This document shows positions 9,677 to 17,886 of a stretch of DNA of 64,000 nucleotides, in pieces; within the stretch, counting starts at the first letter, position 1, and every line of letters starts with the position of its first letter. Origin of the DNA: an uncultured Eubacterium sp. (GTDB lineage: Bacteria; Bacillota; Clostridia; Lachnospirales; Lachnospiraceae). The DNA is taken from contig CAJUIL010000001.1 in NCBI GenBank assembly GCA_910586225.1, positions 62,001 through 126,000 on the forward strand, given 5' to 3'. The translations under genes were made by a program, and so were the position numbers. Under the pieces are notes generated by a model. It was not told the origin of the DNA. It ran no database searches and saw only the letters and a program-made list of their open reading frames with translations.

Positions 9677-9941
9677 TCAATTTTCCCAGCCCCCTGGTCA
9701 TTATTATCCAAATCATTGTAACACATTTGATTCCCAATGAATACGATTTTTTTGCGTAATATTGTTGTTTTTTTAAAAGGCATTTCCTGTATTTTTCTGT
9801 CTTTTTTAAATATTTTTCAAATTTTTCTGTTTATTTAATGAATTTTCTGTCAATTATTCCTGACGCTTTGCCACGGATACAGTATAGCATTGTTTGTTTA
9901 AAATGTCATTATGAAAAATTTTCTTTTCTTAAAAATTACCT
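9677..9941. other. T-rich intergenic region without a gene
   Basis: This gap upstream of the deacetylase is very T-rich on the plus strand and contains three loose copies of TTTTTCTGT. A TACAAT at about 9715-9720 (read on the minus strand) could be the -10 of the deacetylase operon, but no good -35 is present. No coding sequence was seen. Confidence 0.4.
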
Positions 9942-9981
9942 AAAAATAAGGAGCATGGCTTCTGCCACCCTCCTTATTTTT
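9942..9981 (-). terminator. Intrinsic terminator of the 10.0-12.7 kb operon
   Basis: A 12-base perfect inverted repeat (AAAAATAAGGAG at 9942-9953 and its complement at 9970-9981) lies 33 bases past the stop of the last gene. Read leftward the stem ends in a T-run. Confidence 0.85.
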
Positions 9982-10013
9982 ACAGTCCTTAAAATCCAGG
10001 CCGCATTCTCTTC

Positions 10014-11057
10014 CTACAGCAGCTCATCCACCTTAATTCCTTTTACGTCCTCTGCCACCAGCTTCATCTTCGTTACCATATCTGCAACCTGCTGCTTGAC
10101 GTCTTCTTTCACGCTGTCCATCTTAAGCATGGCCTCTGTCATACCGTCTCCCAGGATCGTATCCGGGCCGTCGTCGGAATGCCTGTGCTCTTCCTGCGCT
10201 TTTTCCGGATCCATGAGCGCTTCCAGCTCTTCTCTGCGTTCCTTGATCTCTTCGAGTTTTTCTTCTTCCTCTTTTTGCTCTTCCTTCTTTTCCTCTGACT
10301 CTTCGATCTCTTCTTCGAATTTTTCATCGACATGGTCGACTGCCTCATCCATGAGTATTCCCTTGATCTCATCACTGGCTTTTTCCATAATATCATCCGC
10401 CTCTAGCTGGGCGTCTACCATATGATGATATTTCAGCCGTTCCAAAGCAATCCCGCGGATCGCGCCATTTTCCTCGATCAGCCCTTTTAACGCGTCCTTG
10501 AGCTTTTCCTTCTGCGGCGCAACCCCTTTATCAAGCTCCAGTACGCGCTGCTGATACTCTGTGTAGCCCTCGCCGTAGCCCTGCTCATGCAGCTCTTTTG
10601 CACGATCCAGCTCCTCTGGCGTCATCCAAAGCTCCATTGTCTTCTCGTCGGCCTTTGCCCAATCTGGTACATTTTGATACTTTTCCAGTATTTCCAGATC
10701 CTTTTGCTCCTGGCTGTCCGGATCTATATTGTATTCCTGACGGAGCGCTTCCTTGCCTTCCTCGATTTCCTTAAGCCTCTGGTTGGCCTCCCCGTACATA
10801 CGCTCATAGTGCTCAATAAGGCCTCTGCGATTTTGCACGTCATCGTCAATCTTTTTATCCCCTGCATATGCATCGCTGACAATCTTATAGGCCCGTTTCT
10901 GGGCTGTTTGGCGCTTCTGGGCAATCGGGTCAAATGTTCCGTTTAAAATAGAAGCCGGACCTGAATCGAAGCTGCGCTGTTTCCTGCCGAACACATCTGC
11001 TTTTTGCACATTCGAAAAGGCTGGGTTGACTCCTGTAAAAAAATTAATGCTGCTCAT
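10014..11057 (-). CDS. Uncharacterised coiled-coil protein, possible flagellar-regulon product
   Basis: 347 residues, not recognised. There is no signal peptide or membrane segment. The N-terminus (NFFTGVNPAFSNVQKADVFG) is Ser/Asn/Phe-rich, like unprocessed export substrates; the middle is helical (DPIAQKRQTAQKRAYKIVSD), and residues about 240-285 are a highly charged Glu/Lys coiled coil. It ends in an amphipathic helix (VADMVTKMKLVAEDVKGIK). It is the third gene of an operon whose promoter looks sigma-D dependent, so it may act at or be exported through the flagellum; that is an inference from context only. Confidence 0.8.
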   Translation of the reverse strand: MSSINFFTGVNPAFSNVQKADVFGRKQRSFDSGPASILNGTFDPIAQKRQTAQKRAYKIVSDAYAGDKKIDDDVQNRRGLIEHYERMYGEANQRLKEIEEGKEALRQEYNIDPDSQEQKDLEILEKYQNVPDWAKADEKTMELWMTPEELDRAKELHEQGYGEGYTEYQQRVLELDKGVAPQKEKLKDALKGLIEENGAIRGIALERLKYHHMVDAQLEADDIMEKASDEIKGILMDEAVDHVDEKFEEEIEESEEKKEEQKEEEEKLEEIKERREELEALMDPEKAQEEHRHSDDGPDTILGDGMTEAMLKMDSVKEDVKQQVADMVTKMKLVAEDVKGIKVDELL

Positions 11058-11076
11058 ATGCTCACACCCTTTCTTA

Positions 11077-11110
11077 TTCTAAGTTAGTTCTAATTCTAAG
11101 TTAGTTCTAA
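11077..11110. repeat. Perfect tandem duplication of a 17-base unit
   Basis: TTCTAAGTTAGTTCTAA occurs at 11077-11093 and again directly at 11094-11110, with a degenerate third partial copy after it. It fills the short gap between two genes, just upstream of the ribosome site of the gene starting at 11057. Confidence 0.85.
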
Positions 11111-11122
11111 GCTAATTTAAAA

Positions 11123-11917
11123 CTAGATCGCAAAATCAAAGTTCTGGCCCAGCTTACGCTCTTCGTCGGTACGTACCGTATCGCTGCGCTGCGCAAAGAC
11201 CGTATCGTTGATCTTTCTTATCAGCTCTTCGATCGAGGAGGCTTCTACGGTCACCGTATTTTTATCCTCCTTCATCTGCGCCTTTTTCTGATCCTCGGCC
11301 TTCTGCGCGCGCTTATCCTCTGCACGCTCCTTCTCCTGCGCTTTTTTATCCTTTTTCTTTGCTTCTGCCTTCTTTTCGGCATTTCGCTCGATCCGGTCTT
11401 TTTGGGCCGCCAATGATTTGTCGATCACAGCAAAAAAGGATGTGGTGCCATTGCTGTTTACCTGCATACCGTAGCCTTTTACACTTGAGGCATTGGATCC
11501 GAGGCTCTGCGCAATCTGCGGAAGCTTCTGCGCGGAAGCGCTGATGATCCCCTCGTATTGCTTGCGGTATTCCTCATCCTCAGCCATACGCTCAATTTTT
11601 TCCTCATCAATGAGCACGACCATTTTGTTCGGATTTGCAAAGCTTCCAGCATTGGCCTTTGCCTGCTCCTTCATATCCTTGCTGACAAGGATAAAATCCA
11701 TATTGGAATACTTTTTACGCAGCTGGTCATAATATTTCTGCGCTTTTTCGGAAAGCTGCGGCTCACCGATCGTCCTGCCGTTTGTAACCTTGGCTTTTTT
11801 TACATCCGAAGCTTGGCTTTCTTTCTGCGTTTTCGTACCCTGCGTGGTCCTGTCATAGCCTGCAGCCGCGGGATAACCTGCGGCCGCGCCTATTTCTGTC
11901 TGTGTTATCGCGGTCAT
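11123..11917 (-). CDS. DUF6033-like protein of unknown function
   Basis: 264 residues without signal peptide or membrane helix. Residues about 55-170 form a compact domain (LSEKAQKYYDQLRKKYSNMDFILVSKD and later GYGMQVNSNGTTSFFAVIDKS) that I recognise as a family common in motile Lachnospiraceae (DUF6033, from memory). It is followed by a very basic/acidic coiled region rich in Lys, Ala and Glu (about 170-220). It is the middle gene of the operon with the sigma-D-type promoter. No function is assigned. Confidence 0.8.
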   Translation of the reverse strand: MTAITQTEIGAAAGYPAAAGYDRTTQGTKTQKESQASDVKKAKVTNGRTIGEPQLSEKAQKYYDQLRKKYSNMDFILVSKDMKEQAKANAGSFANPNKMVVLIDEEKIERMAEDEEYRKQYEGIISASAQKLPQIAQSLGSNASSVKGYGMQVNSNGTTSFFAVIDKSLAAQKDRIERNAEKKAEAKKKDKKAQEKERAEDKRAQKAEDQKKAQMKEDKNTVTVEASSIEELIRKINDTVFAQRSDTVRTDEERKLGQNFDFAI

Positions 11918-12024
11918 AATTTTTTCCTCCTTGAAATGTTATGAAATTCCTTTTTATATAAAGCAGACGCTTACGCCCGCCGTATACCCAAACCTTTGAT
12001 CCCACTCATGCAAAAAGAAGCTGG

Positions 12025-12696
12025 CTAACTCCAAAAGTCAAACTGGCTCGCATATTGTGAATATACGCTGCCCTGCCCATTGTACTGATTCGACGTGCTT
12101 TCCATACCTGCCTTCGCATTATTCGCGATCCGATCCGCAAGAAACGACGTTTTCGACGCAAGGCCGTCTTCGCCGGTAAACACATTTTGAATATCTTCTA
12201 CTGAAGAAGCGTTCAGCTTTTCTTTATCAATAGACAGCTTTCCGTCATTTCCGATCGTAATACCGATCTTTTCCAGCTGCTCACGGTTGTCTGACGCGGC
12301 TTCCTTAAGCATATCTGCGTAATACTGGTCCAGAACATTCGTAGACTTTTTCAGGCTGGAAAGTGTGGAATTGTAGCGCTCTACATAGGTCTCTACCGCT
12401 GCATAGGCTTCGTCGCTGCCGCCGCTTTCCTTGATCTTTTCCCAAAAAGACTCATCGCCCGTAGCCGCCAGCTTATCCGTATGCTCTTTTAAGCTCTGCG
12501 CCGCTTTTTCCGTTTTCTTATAATTAGCAATCATTGCGGAGGATACTTTTTTATCTTTATTTTTATTTAAAGCATCCAAAAGCGTATCGCCGCCTGACGA
12601 GGACTCGTCGTTGATGTAGCTTAAAATACTGGTCTGATTAATCGGTATTCCTGTCCGCTTCGCTGTTTCGTTCAGCATATGTGTCGTAATTCTCAT
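12025..12696 (-). CDS. Protein with a FliD-like C-terminal segment, sigma-D-type promoter
   Basis: 223 residues, no signal peptide. The last half resembles the C-terminal domain of the flagellar cap FliD: YVERYNSTLSSLKKSTNVL, then LEKIGITIGNDGKLSIDKEK and NVFTGEDGLASKTSFLADRI. It ends with an aromatic tail (SQYASQFDFWS). It is too short to be FliD (usually above 400 residues) and lacks the N-terminal cap part. ATG at 12696 follows AGGAGGTAAT. First gene of the operon directly behind a sigma-D-type promoter. Could be a minor flagellar secreted component or a surface adhesin exported by the flagellar apparatus. Confidence 0.75.
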   Translation of the reverse strand: MRITTHMLNETAKRTGIPINQTSILSYINDESSSGGDTLLDALNKNKDKKVSSAMIANYKKTEKAAQSLKEHTDKLAATGDESFWEKIKESGGSDEAYAAVETYVERYNSTLSSLKKSTNVLDQYYADMLKEAASDNREQLEKIGITIGNDGKLSIDKEKLNASSVEDIQNVFTGEDGLASKTSFLADRIANNAKAGMESTSNQYNGQGSVYSQYASQFDFWS

Positions 12697-12752
12697 GCTA
12701 TTACCTCCTGTTTGTCAGTGGGATCCTTCACTGAATCATAGTCTCATATAGT

Positions 12753-12778
12753 ATATCGGCAAATTCAGCAGAACTTAA
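12753..12778 (-). promoter_or_regulatory. Sigma-D (sigma-28) type promoter
   Basis: Read on the minus strand, a TTAAG element is followed 14-15 bases later by GCCGATAT, matching the flagellar consensus TAAA-N15-CCGATAT at the -10 exactly. It lies about 57 bases upstream of the ATG at 12696 and points into the three-gene cluster. Confidence 0.75.
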
Positions 12779-12892
12779 CAGAAAATGTCATGAATAGATG
12801 AAGAAATACAAAATTTTAAAATAAAGGATGCAAATTTAGCTGGTATTATGATACAATATTCTTTACAGTCTAAAACAAAGGAGTGTCCTGAA

Positions 12893-14851
12893 ATGAAGAA
12901 GTTTCATAACATCAAACAAAAAATCATTTTTTACGTCATGTCCGTGGCAATCTTTCAGGCTGTCATGATCTCCCTGATCATGTCTATCGGCAATATTCGT
13001 TCCACGAACACAACGCTTCTGGACAATATGCAGACGACCGCAAGAATCGCTTCCCAAAGCATCAGCTCGAACCTGCATCTTTTGACAGAAAGAATGTACC
13101 AGCTTTCCACGCAAGCGGTTTTTCAAGACGCTGCATCGACCGATGCACAAAAAAAAGAGAGCCTGGACAACGCAAAGCTCCAGATCGAATTTGTCTGGCT
13201 GGCTGCCTATGATCTGGATGGCAGCAAGCAGTACGGCGACGACACCGCCCCTGCTTCCATTACAGACCAAAAGTATTATTCTTATTTAACAAAAACCGGA
13301 AGCACCGTGATCAGCGATCCCTACGCATCTGATGATATTCTGCAGCTGTGTGTCGCGATCCCTTATCAGGTGAACGATGAGCCGTCCGGATACTTAGTCG
13401 GAAGCTATAAATACGATCTATTAAATGATGTTTTAAGTATGCTGATCGTAGGGAGCACCGGGAGCGCCTGCATCTTAAATGAAGAAGGCCAGATCATCGG
13501 CGACCGAAATAAAGAAATCGTTGCCGAGAAAAAAAATATATATGACAGCGCAGACGGCAATGCCAAAGAAGCCTTTGATAAGGCGCTTGCCTATCAGACG
13601 GGTGCGGATATCATTTCGTTTGACGGCAGAAAAAGCTACGTCGGATATGCGCCGATCCCAGGCACCAACTGGGCGCTGCTGATCCATGCCCCGCAAATTG
13701 AGTTTATGGATACGGTTATTTCCTCTATTTTGCTGACGGTTCTGCTGGCAGTCTTTTCCCTGCTGATTGGCATCGTCTGGATCACGATCGTCTCCAAAAA
13801 AATATCCGCTTCCTTATCGTCGGCTACCACACGCCTGCAGGAGCTTGCAGACGGTAACCTGACCAAGGAAGTAATCCCGTCAAGATCCAACGATGAAACC
13901 GCTATCTTGACCGACGCGCTGACCAAAACGATATCCAGTCTGAACGCATACATACAAGACATCCGCATTTGCCTGGGCGCACTGGCAGGCGGTGATTATA
14001 CCGTAGAAATCCCTGATAACTTTCACGGAGATTTTACTTCCATCCGGGATTCGTTAAATTACATTGCGATTTCTTTAAACCGCACGATGCTGCGCATGAA
14101 TGAATCGTCACAGGAGGTCAACGAAAATTCCATGGAAGTATCCGATTATGCAAGACAGCTTCAGGAAGCTTCGTTAAAGCAGGCAGAATTTTTACAACAG
14201 CTAGAGGACAGCGCCAGCTCGATTACAGACGCTATCGAAAAAAATAAAGAACAGGTACTTCAAATGGAATCCTGCTCCAAGAATGCAGGAGAAAAAACCG
14301 CTGCGGGCGGCAGCTCCATGCAGAGTCTTTTGACGCTTATGAGCGATATCAGCAACTCTGTAGAAGAAATATCCAAGATCAGCAAGCTGATCAACGATAT
14401 CTCGTTCCAGACAAACCTGCTTTCGCTAAACGCTTCCATAGAGGCAGCCAGAGCCGGCGAGGCCGGACACGGCTTTGCAGTCGTCGCCGCGGAGATCGGA
14501 CAGCTGTCCGCGAAAACGTCCGAAGCGTTAAAGCAGACCGATACGATCATTGAACAGTCGGCGCAAATGATCCAAAAAGGTGTGGAATCAGCCAACGAAA
14601 CAGCCGCGGCCTTCCATGAAATAGAAGCCGTCGCAGAGCAGTACCGGGAAATTTCCATCCAGCTTGCCGCTACGGCGAAAAAGCAGACGACAGCTATGTC
14701 CTGCGTATCCGACCAACTGGATTCTATCCGCAGCATTGCAGACGAGAATCTCCGTCTGGCACAGGATACAAACAATATGGCTGCAAGCTCTCTCAAGCAA
14801 TCCGAAAGCCTGCACCAGTATGTTTCACAGGTAAAATTAAAAAAAGAATAA
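12893..14851 (+). CDS. Methyl-accepting chemotaxis protein with dCache-type sensor
   Basis: Transmembrane chemoreceptor. Starting at the ATG at 12893 (nine bases after AAAGGAG; an ATG at 12848 lacks a site) it has 652 residues: TM1 at about 12-35, an extracellular double-Cache-type sensor (about 40-275, with GYAPIPGTNWALLIHAP), TM2 near 280-305, HAMP, and a signalling domain with the hallmark hairpin tip NLLSLNASIEAARAGEAGHGFAVVA. Its ligand is unknown. It is transcribed away from the flagellar-type cluster and is followed after 31 bases by an FMN-binding lipoprotein. Confidence 0.93.
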   Translation: MKKFHNIKQKIIFYVMSVAIFQAVMISLIMSIGNIRSTNTTLLDNMQTTARIASQSISSNLHLLTERMYQLSTQAVFQDAASTDAQKKESLDNAKLQIEFVWLAAYDLDGSKQYGDDTAPASITDQKYYSYLTKTGSTVISDPYASDDILQLCVAIPYQVNDEPSGYLVGSYKYDLLNDVLSMLIVGSTGSACILNEEGQIIGDRNKEIVAEKKNIYDSADGNAKEAFDKALAYQTGADIISFDGRKSYVGYAPIPGTNWALLIHAPQIEFMDTVISSILLTVLLAVFSLLIGIVWITIVSKKISASLSSATTRLQELADGNLTKEVIPSRSNDETAILTDALTKTISSLNAYIQDIRICLGALAGGDYTVEIPDNFHGDFTSIRDSLNYIAISLNRTMLRMNESSQEVNENSMEVSDYARQLQEASLKQAEFLQQLEDSASSITDAIEKNKEQVLQMESCSKNAGEKTAAGGSSMQSLLTLMSDISNSVEEISKISKLINDISFQTNLLSLNASIEAARAGEAGHGFAVVAAEIGQLSAKTSEALKQTDTIIEQSAQMIQKGVESANETAAAFHEIEAVAEQYREISIQLAATAKKQTTAMSCVSDQLDSIRSIADENLRLAQDTNNMAASSLKQSESLHQYVSQVKLKKE

Positions 14852-14882
14852 AAAAAGAACAAGTAAAATCTCAGGAGGACTT

Positions 14883-15344
14883 ATGTATCAAAAGATTATC
14901 CAAAAATATAAAATAACACTTATATTTCCTGTTCTTTTGTGTACCTGGCTTCTGTCTGGCTGCAGCTCGTCTCATTTAAAGGACGGCTTTTATACGGCGC
15001 AGATGTCTGAGTACTCGCACGGCTGGAAGGAATACCTTTGTATTATGGTAAAAGACGACAAGATCGTCTATGCGGAATTTAACGCCAAAGACCCAAGCGG
15101 CTATATCAAAGCATGGGATAACGCCTATATGCGGAATATGGCTGCCGTCGAAAGTACCTATCCGAATGATTATACAAGAAAATACGTCGCGCAGCTTATG
15201 GAAGCGCAAGGCACAGACGGTCTGGATACCGTCAGCGGCGCAACCCACTCCGGAAATAACTTTGTCCGGCTTGCTGCGGCTGTGATCGAACAGGCCGCAA
15301 GCGGTAACCCAAATACGGTCACGGTACAAGCCGAAGAAGAATAA
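14883..15344 (+). CDS. FMN-binding domain lipoprotein
   Basis: 153 residues. A lipoprotein signal peptide ends in LLSGC (Cys at about 27), so the protein is anchored on the outer face of the membrane. The rest is an FMN_bind domain, with DTVSGATHSG near residue 117, the (S/T)GAT motif to which FMN is covalently attached by flavin transferases. Such proteins take part in extracytoplasmic electron transfer. A GGAGG site precedes the ATG, and the short gap to the chemoreceptor suggests co-transcription. Confidence 0.87.
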   Translation: MYQKIIQKYKITLIFPVLLCTWLLSGCSSSHLKDGFYTAQMSEYSHGWKEYLCIMVKDDKIVYAEFNAKDPSGYIKAWDNAYMRNMAAVESTYPNDYTRKYVAQLMEAQGTDGLDTVSGATHSGNNFVRLAAAVIEQAASGNPNTVTVQAEEE

Positions 15345-15355
15345 GCCAGCACGTC

Positions 15356-15416
15356 AAAAAGTGTGCACAGCGTACGCTTGGATATCCTTCCAGCTCTGCG
15401 CTGCCGCACACTTTTT
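15356..15416. terminator. Bidirectional terminator between convergent genes
   Basis: AAAAAGTGTGC at 15356-15366 is complementary to GCACACTTTTT at 15406-15416, with A- and T-runs on both sides. It separates the lipoprotein gene (plus) from the hydrolase gene (minus). Confidence 0.85.
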
Positions 15417-15446
15417 CTGATCAAAAATAGCAAAGCTTCCTAATAA

Positions 15447-16193
15447 TCAAAACTCAAATTCTTCATTTTCCTTTGTGATCGTAACGATCCTCTTTAGAAA
15501 ATAATCATGATCCGTCCGCTTTTTGTATGCTTCGATCATCGAATAATCCTGCCACATATGCATCGGGAATACATGGTCAGCATCTACATTCTGCATAAAA
15601 TAACCAAACCCCTTGAATGCATCTTTTTCCTGACGCGGATCAAGCGGTACAAACGCCGCGTGAAAATGCTCGTTTGCCAGCTTGCGCATTTCCCGCTTAA
15701 AGCTACGTTCCATCCGCCCATTGATCAGATCACCAACACCTTCCCAATACCACCAGTTTAAGTCTCCGGCATGATAAAAGCTCTTTTCCTCCGCCTCTAC
15801 ACAAAATGCCACACCGGCATCTGTCGAAGTCAGCGTGCGGATCTTGATCGTTCCTATCTCATACTTTTTCTCCGGTGCAGCATAGGTGATCCGCTCTGTG
15901 ATATGCTCTGAAAATCCATGCTTTTTCAAAAAATTCCGGCTCATTTTGCAATCCTTGGAAAAAATGAACCGCACGCTCGGATATGCTTCCGCCAGCTTGA
16001 GATCGTCCATATCAAAATGATCTTGGTGCTTGTGGCTGGCAAATACGTAAAGCTCCTTTGCACGATCCAGCGGCGGGATCGTTCCGGTAAATGTAAAACC
16101 GTTCAAACGATCCCCTGCAAAATGATCAAACAATAAAATCGTATGCTCCAGCTCCACAAGAAAGCTGCTGTGATGTAAAAATCTAATCTTCAT
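15447..16193 (-). CDS. Metallo-beta-lactamase-fold hydrolase (UlaG/YfcU-like)
   Basis: 248 residues, soluble. The zinc motif appears as SHKHQDHFD (near residue 54), preceded by LHHSSFLVE and FDHF, typical of the L-ascorbate-6-phosphate lactonase-like branch. Further metal ligands are likely in YHAGDLNWW (about 140) and FPMHMW (about 212). The substrate is unknown; similar proteins are annotated only as MBL-fold hydrolases. It probably shares a transcript with the M56 gene upstream (gap 19 bases). Confidence 0.85.
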   Translation of the reverse strand: MKIRFLHHSSFLVELEHTILLFDHFAGDRLNGFTFTGTIPPLDRAKELYVFASHKHQDHFDMDDLKLAEAYPSVRFIFSKDCKMSRNFLKKHGFSEHITERITYAAPEKKYEIGTIKIRTLTSTDAGVAFCVEAEEKSFYHAGDLNWWYWEGVGDLINGRMERSFKREMRKLANEHFHAAFVPLDPRQEKDAFKGFGYFMQNVDADHVFPMHMWQDYSMIEAYKKRTDHDYFLKRIVTITKENEEFEF

Positions 16194-16212
16194 TTTTCTT
16201 TTCTCCTGTCCT

Positions 16213-17475
16213 TTATAGCCGCTTTACGATATCCAGTACCCAATCATCCTCCTGCCTGTCATACGGGATCCTGGCCACATCTCCCGCCGCTTCTGTCTCA
16301 TAACAGCAGGAATAGCCAAATCCTGCCAGACCGGGCAGCTTGTAAAAGCCTCCGAACACAATATAGACGTCCCCTCTGGCTTTTTTTGCGCATAGCAGCT
16401 GTTCAAACGCCTGTTTTTTGACATACACATAGTGGTCGTCATAGGATATCATTCGGCGCAGGCTGTCGTCCGAAGCCAACATCTGCGTGTCGCCGTCCTG
16501 CTCCCACGTATAGACCCATATGCTGTCATCCTCATTGTACCTGTCATAAGAATTGCTCTGAATCCAAGCGATCTGCGCGATCACGCACAGCGCAGCGCCC
16601 GCAAAAATACCGGCGGCCGCAGCCCTTTTATATGGCTGGTAGCGAGCGATCCTTGTCAGCCTCCGGCTGATCTGCACATATTCCTTCTCCTGTGCAAATG
16701 CGGCCGATGCAAAGCTCCCATTACCCTGCATCTGCAAAAGCTTCATACTCTTGATCAAAAGCCTCCCATAAGCATATGCGCTCCCCTCGCTTTGCTGGAT
16801 CGTCGCAAGGTCGCAGATTTCCTCCAGATCCTCCCGAAAGCACCGCGCGCCAAAGGAAGCCGCAAACAGCGGATTCATCCAGAGCAATACGCCCAGTACA
16901 TCCCAGATCAGGTAAAACCATAAATGTCCCAGCCGGATATGCATCTGCTCATGCAGCACGATCATCCGCAATTCGCTGCTGTCATAGCTGTGGAGGATGA
17001 TCCTTGGCAGGATAATCCTTGGCCGCAGTAAGCCGGCTGCAAACGGCGATACTGGCATCCCGGCAGCATAAACGGTCACACCGCCCGCCTCTGTTTTTTC
17101 CAAGCCGGCAAGCATACTGCGAAGCCTCCTTCTTTTTCTGACCATCCGTATGCCCAGAACAAGCACACCGCCCAAATACAGCCAGCAAAACCAGACGTGC
17201 TCCATACAAATATGCGAGCACCAGGAAAACAGGAAAACGCCTGTCCGCGTCTCATAAAAAAAACGCATTCTGCCCGCAAACAATACCGGGATCAAAAGGC
17301 TCCATAACGCCCCTTTTAAAAACACGTTCCTTTTCAGCGCCGTTTTGCGCAGCAAAAGGATCAGCGCAAATACAAGTACCGATAACAGCATACACCGAAC
17401 GAGCTGTAATCCATAATAAACGGCGCACACATTCAAATATCCAATTCCCCGATTCCATAGCTCCCATCCTGTCAT
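16213..17475 (-). CDS. M56 family (BlaR1/MecR1-like) membrane metalloprotease
   Basis: 420 residues. Four hydrophobic segments in the first 330 residues flank a cytoplasmic zinc protease domain with VLHEQMHIRLGH (HExxH near residue 174). The C-terminal extracellular part (about 330-420) is short and is not a penicillin-binding sensor domain, so this is not a true BlaR1. No BlaI/MecI repressor gene lies next to it, although such pairs are usual. Probably a membrane signal-sensing protease whose partner repressor is elsewhere. Confidence 0.82.
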   Translation of the reverse strand: MTGWELWNRGIGYLNVCAVYYGLQLVRCMLLSVLVFALILLLRKTALKRNVFLKGALWSLLIPVLFAGRMRFFYETRTGVFLFSWCSHICMEHVWFCWLYLGGVLVLGIRMVRKRRRLRSMLAGLEKTEAGGVTVYAAGMPVSPFAAGLLRPRIILPRIILHSYDSSELRMIVLHEQMHIRLGHLWFYLIWDVLGVLLWMNPLFAASFGARCFREDLEEICDLATIQQSEGSAYAYGRLLIKSMKLLQMQGNGSFASAAFAQEKEYVQISRRLTRIARYQPYKRAAAAGIFAGAALCVIAQIAWIQSNSYDRYNEDDSIWVYTWEQDGDTQMLASDDSLRRMISYDDHYVYVKKQAFEQLLCAKKARGDVYIVFGGFYKLPGLAGFGYSCCYETEAAGDVARIPYDRQEDDWVLDIVKRL

Positions 17476-17596
17476 GCCGCAGCTGCCTCCTTATCCTGCT
17501 TTATATATCGGACAGGACTGGCGGATCCTACAGCTGCTTTTCATAACAGCTTTTGGTTAAACGTATGTCTATACTGTAAAAGCTGCTATTTTATTC

Positions 17597-17625
17597 TGTA
17601 CATCTACCTGTTTTGTTGCTATAAT
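17597..17625 (+). promoter_or_regulatory. Sigma-A promoter with extended -10
   Basis: TGTACA at 17597-17602, 17-base spacer, TGC-TATAAT with the -10 at 17620-17625. It points into the small ORF at 17683. Confidence 0.65.
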
Positions 17626-17682
17626 ACAAAATAAAGGCCTGCATAGGATATCACATAAATCATAAAGAAAGAAGGGATGCAC

Positions 17683-17886
17683 ATGGGAATGAGCGATAAA
17701 CAATACGATGGAATGCTGCTGGATTTTATTGAAGATTTTGAGGATATCGAAGAAATCGCTTTATCTTTGCCAGAGAGCCAGCAAAAGCAAAAGCTGCTGG
17801 AGATGATTGACAAAAAAAAGAAAAAAACAGAACACAGGACAGCATTTCTGCCATCCTGTAATCACAAAACTGCTCTTTGGCCTTAA
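17683..17886 (+). CDS. Small acidic protein of unknown function
   Basis: About 67 residues. The N-terminal part (MGMSDKQYDGMLLDFIEDFE) is acidic and helical; the last third is basic and runs through the spoIVA terminator on the opposite strand, so the natural C-terminus is less certain. The ATG at 17683 follows GAAGGGA at a proper distance, and a good sigma-A promoter lies 60 bases upstream. It has no recognised family. The promoter and ribosome site make it plausible as a real gene. Confidence 0.55.
   Translation: MGMSDKQYDGMLLDFIEDFEDIEEIALSLPESQQKQKLLEMIDKKKKKTEHRTAFLPSCNHKTALWP
17834..17859 (-). terminator. Terminator of spoIVA
   Basis: Hairpin with arms ACAGGA/TCCTGT plus an inner three-base pairing, followed on the minus strand by long T-runs. 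Confidence 0.65.

Noticed and set aside
17500..17540. CCGATAT on the minus strand upstream of the M56 gene, like a sigma-D -10
   Set aside because: The -35 position reads TAGG, and the gene is not flagellar; judged coincidental.
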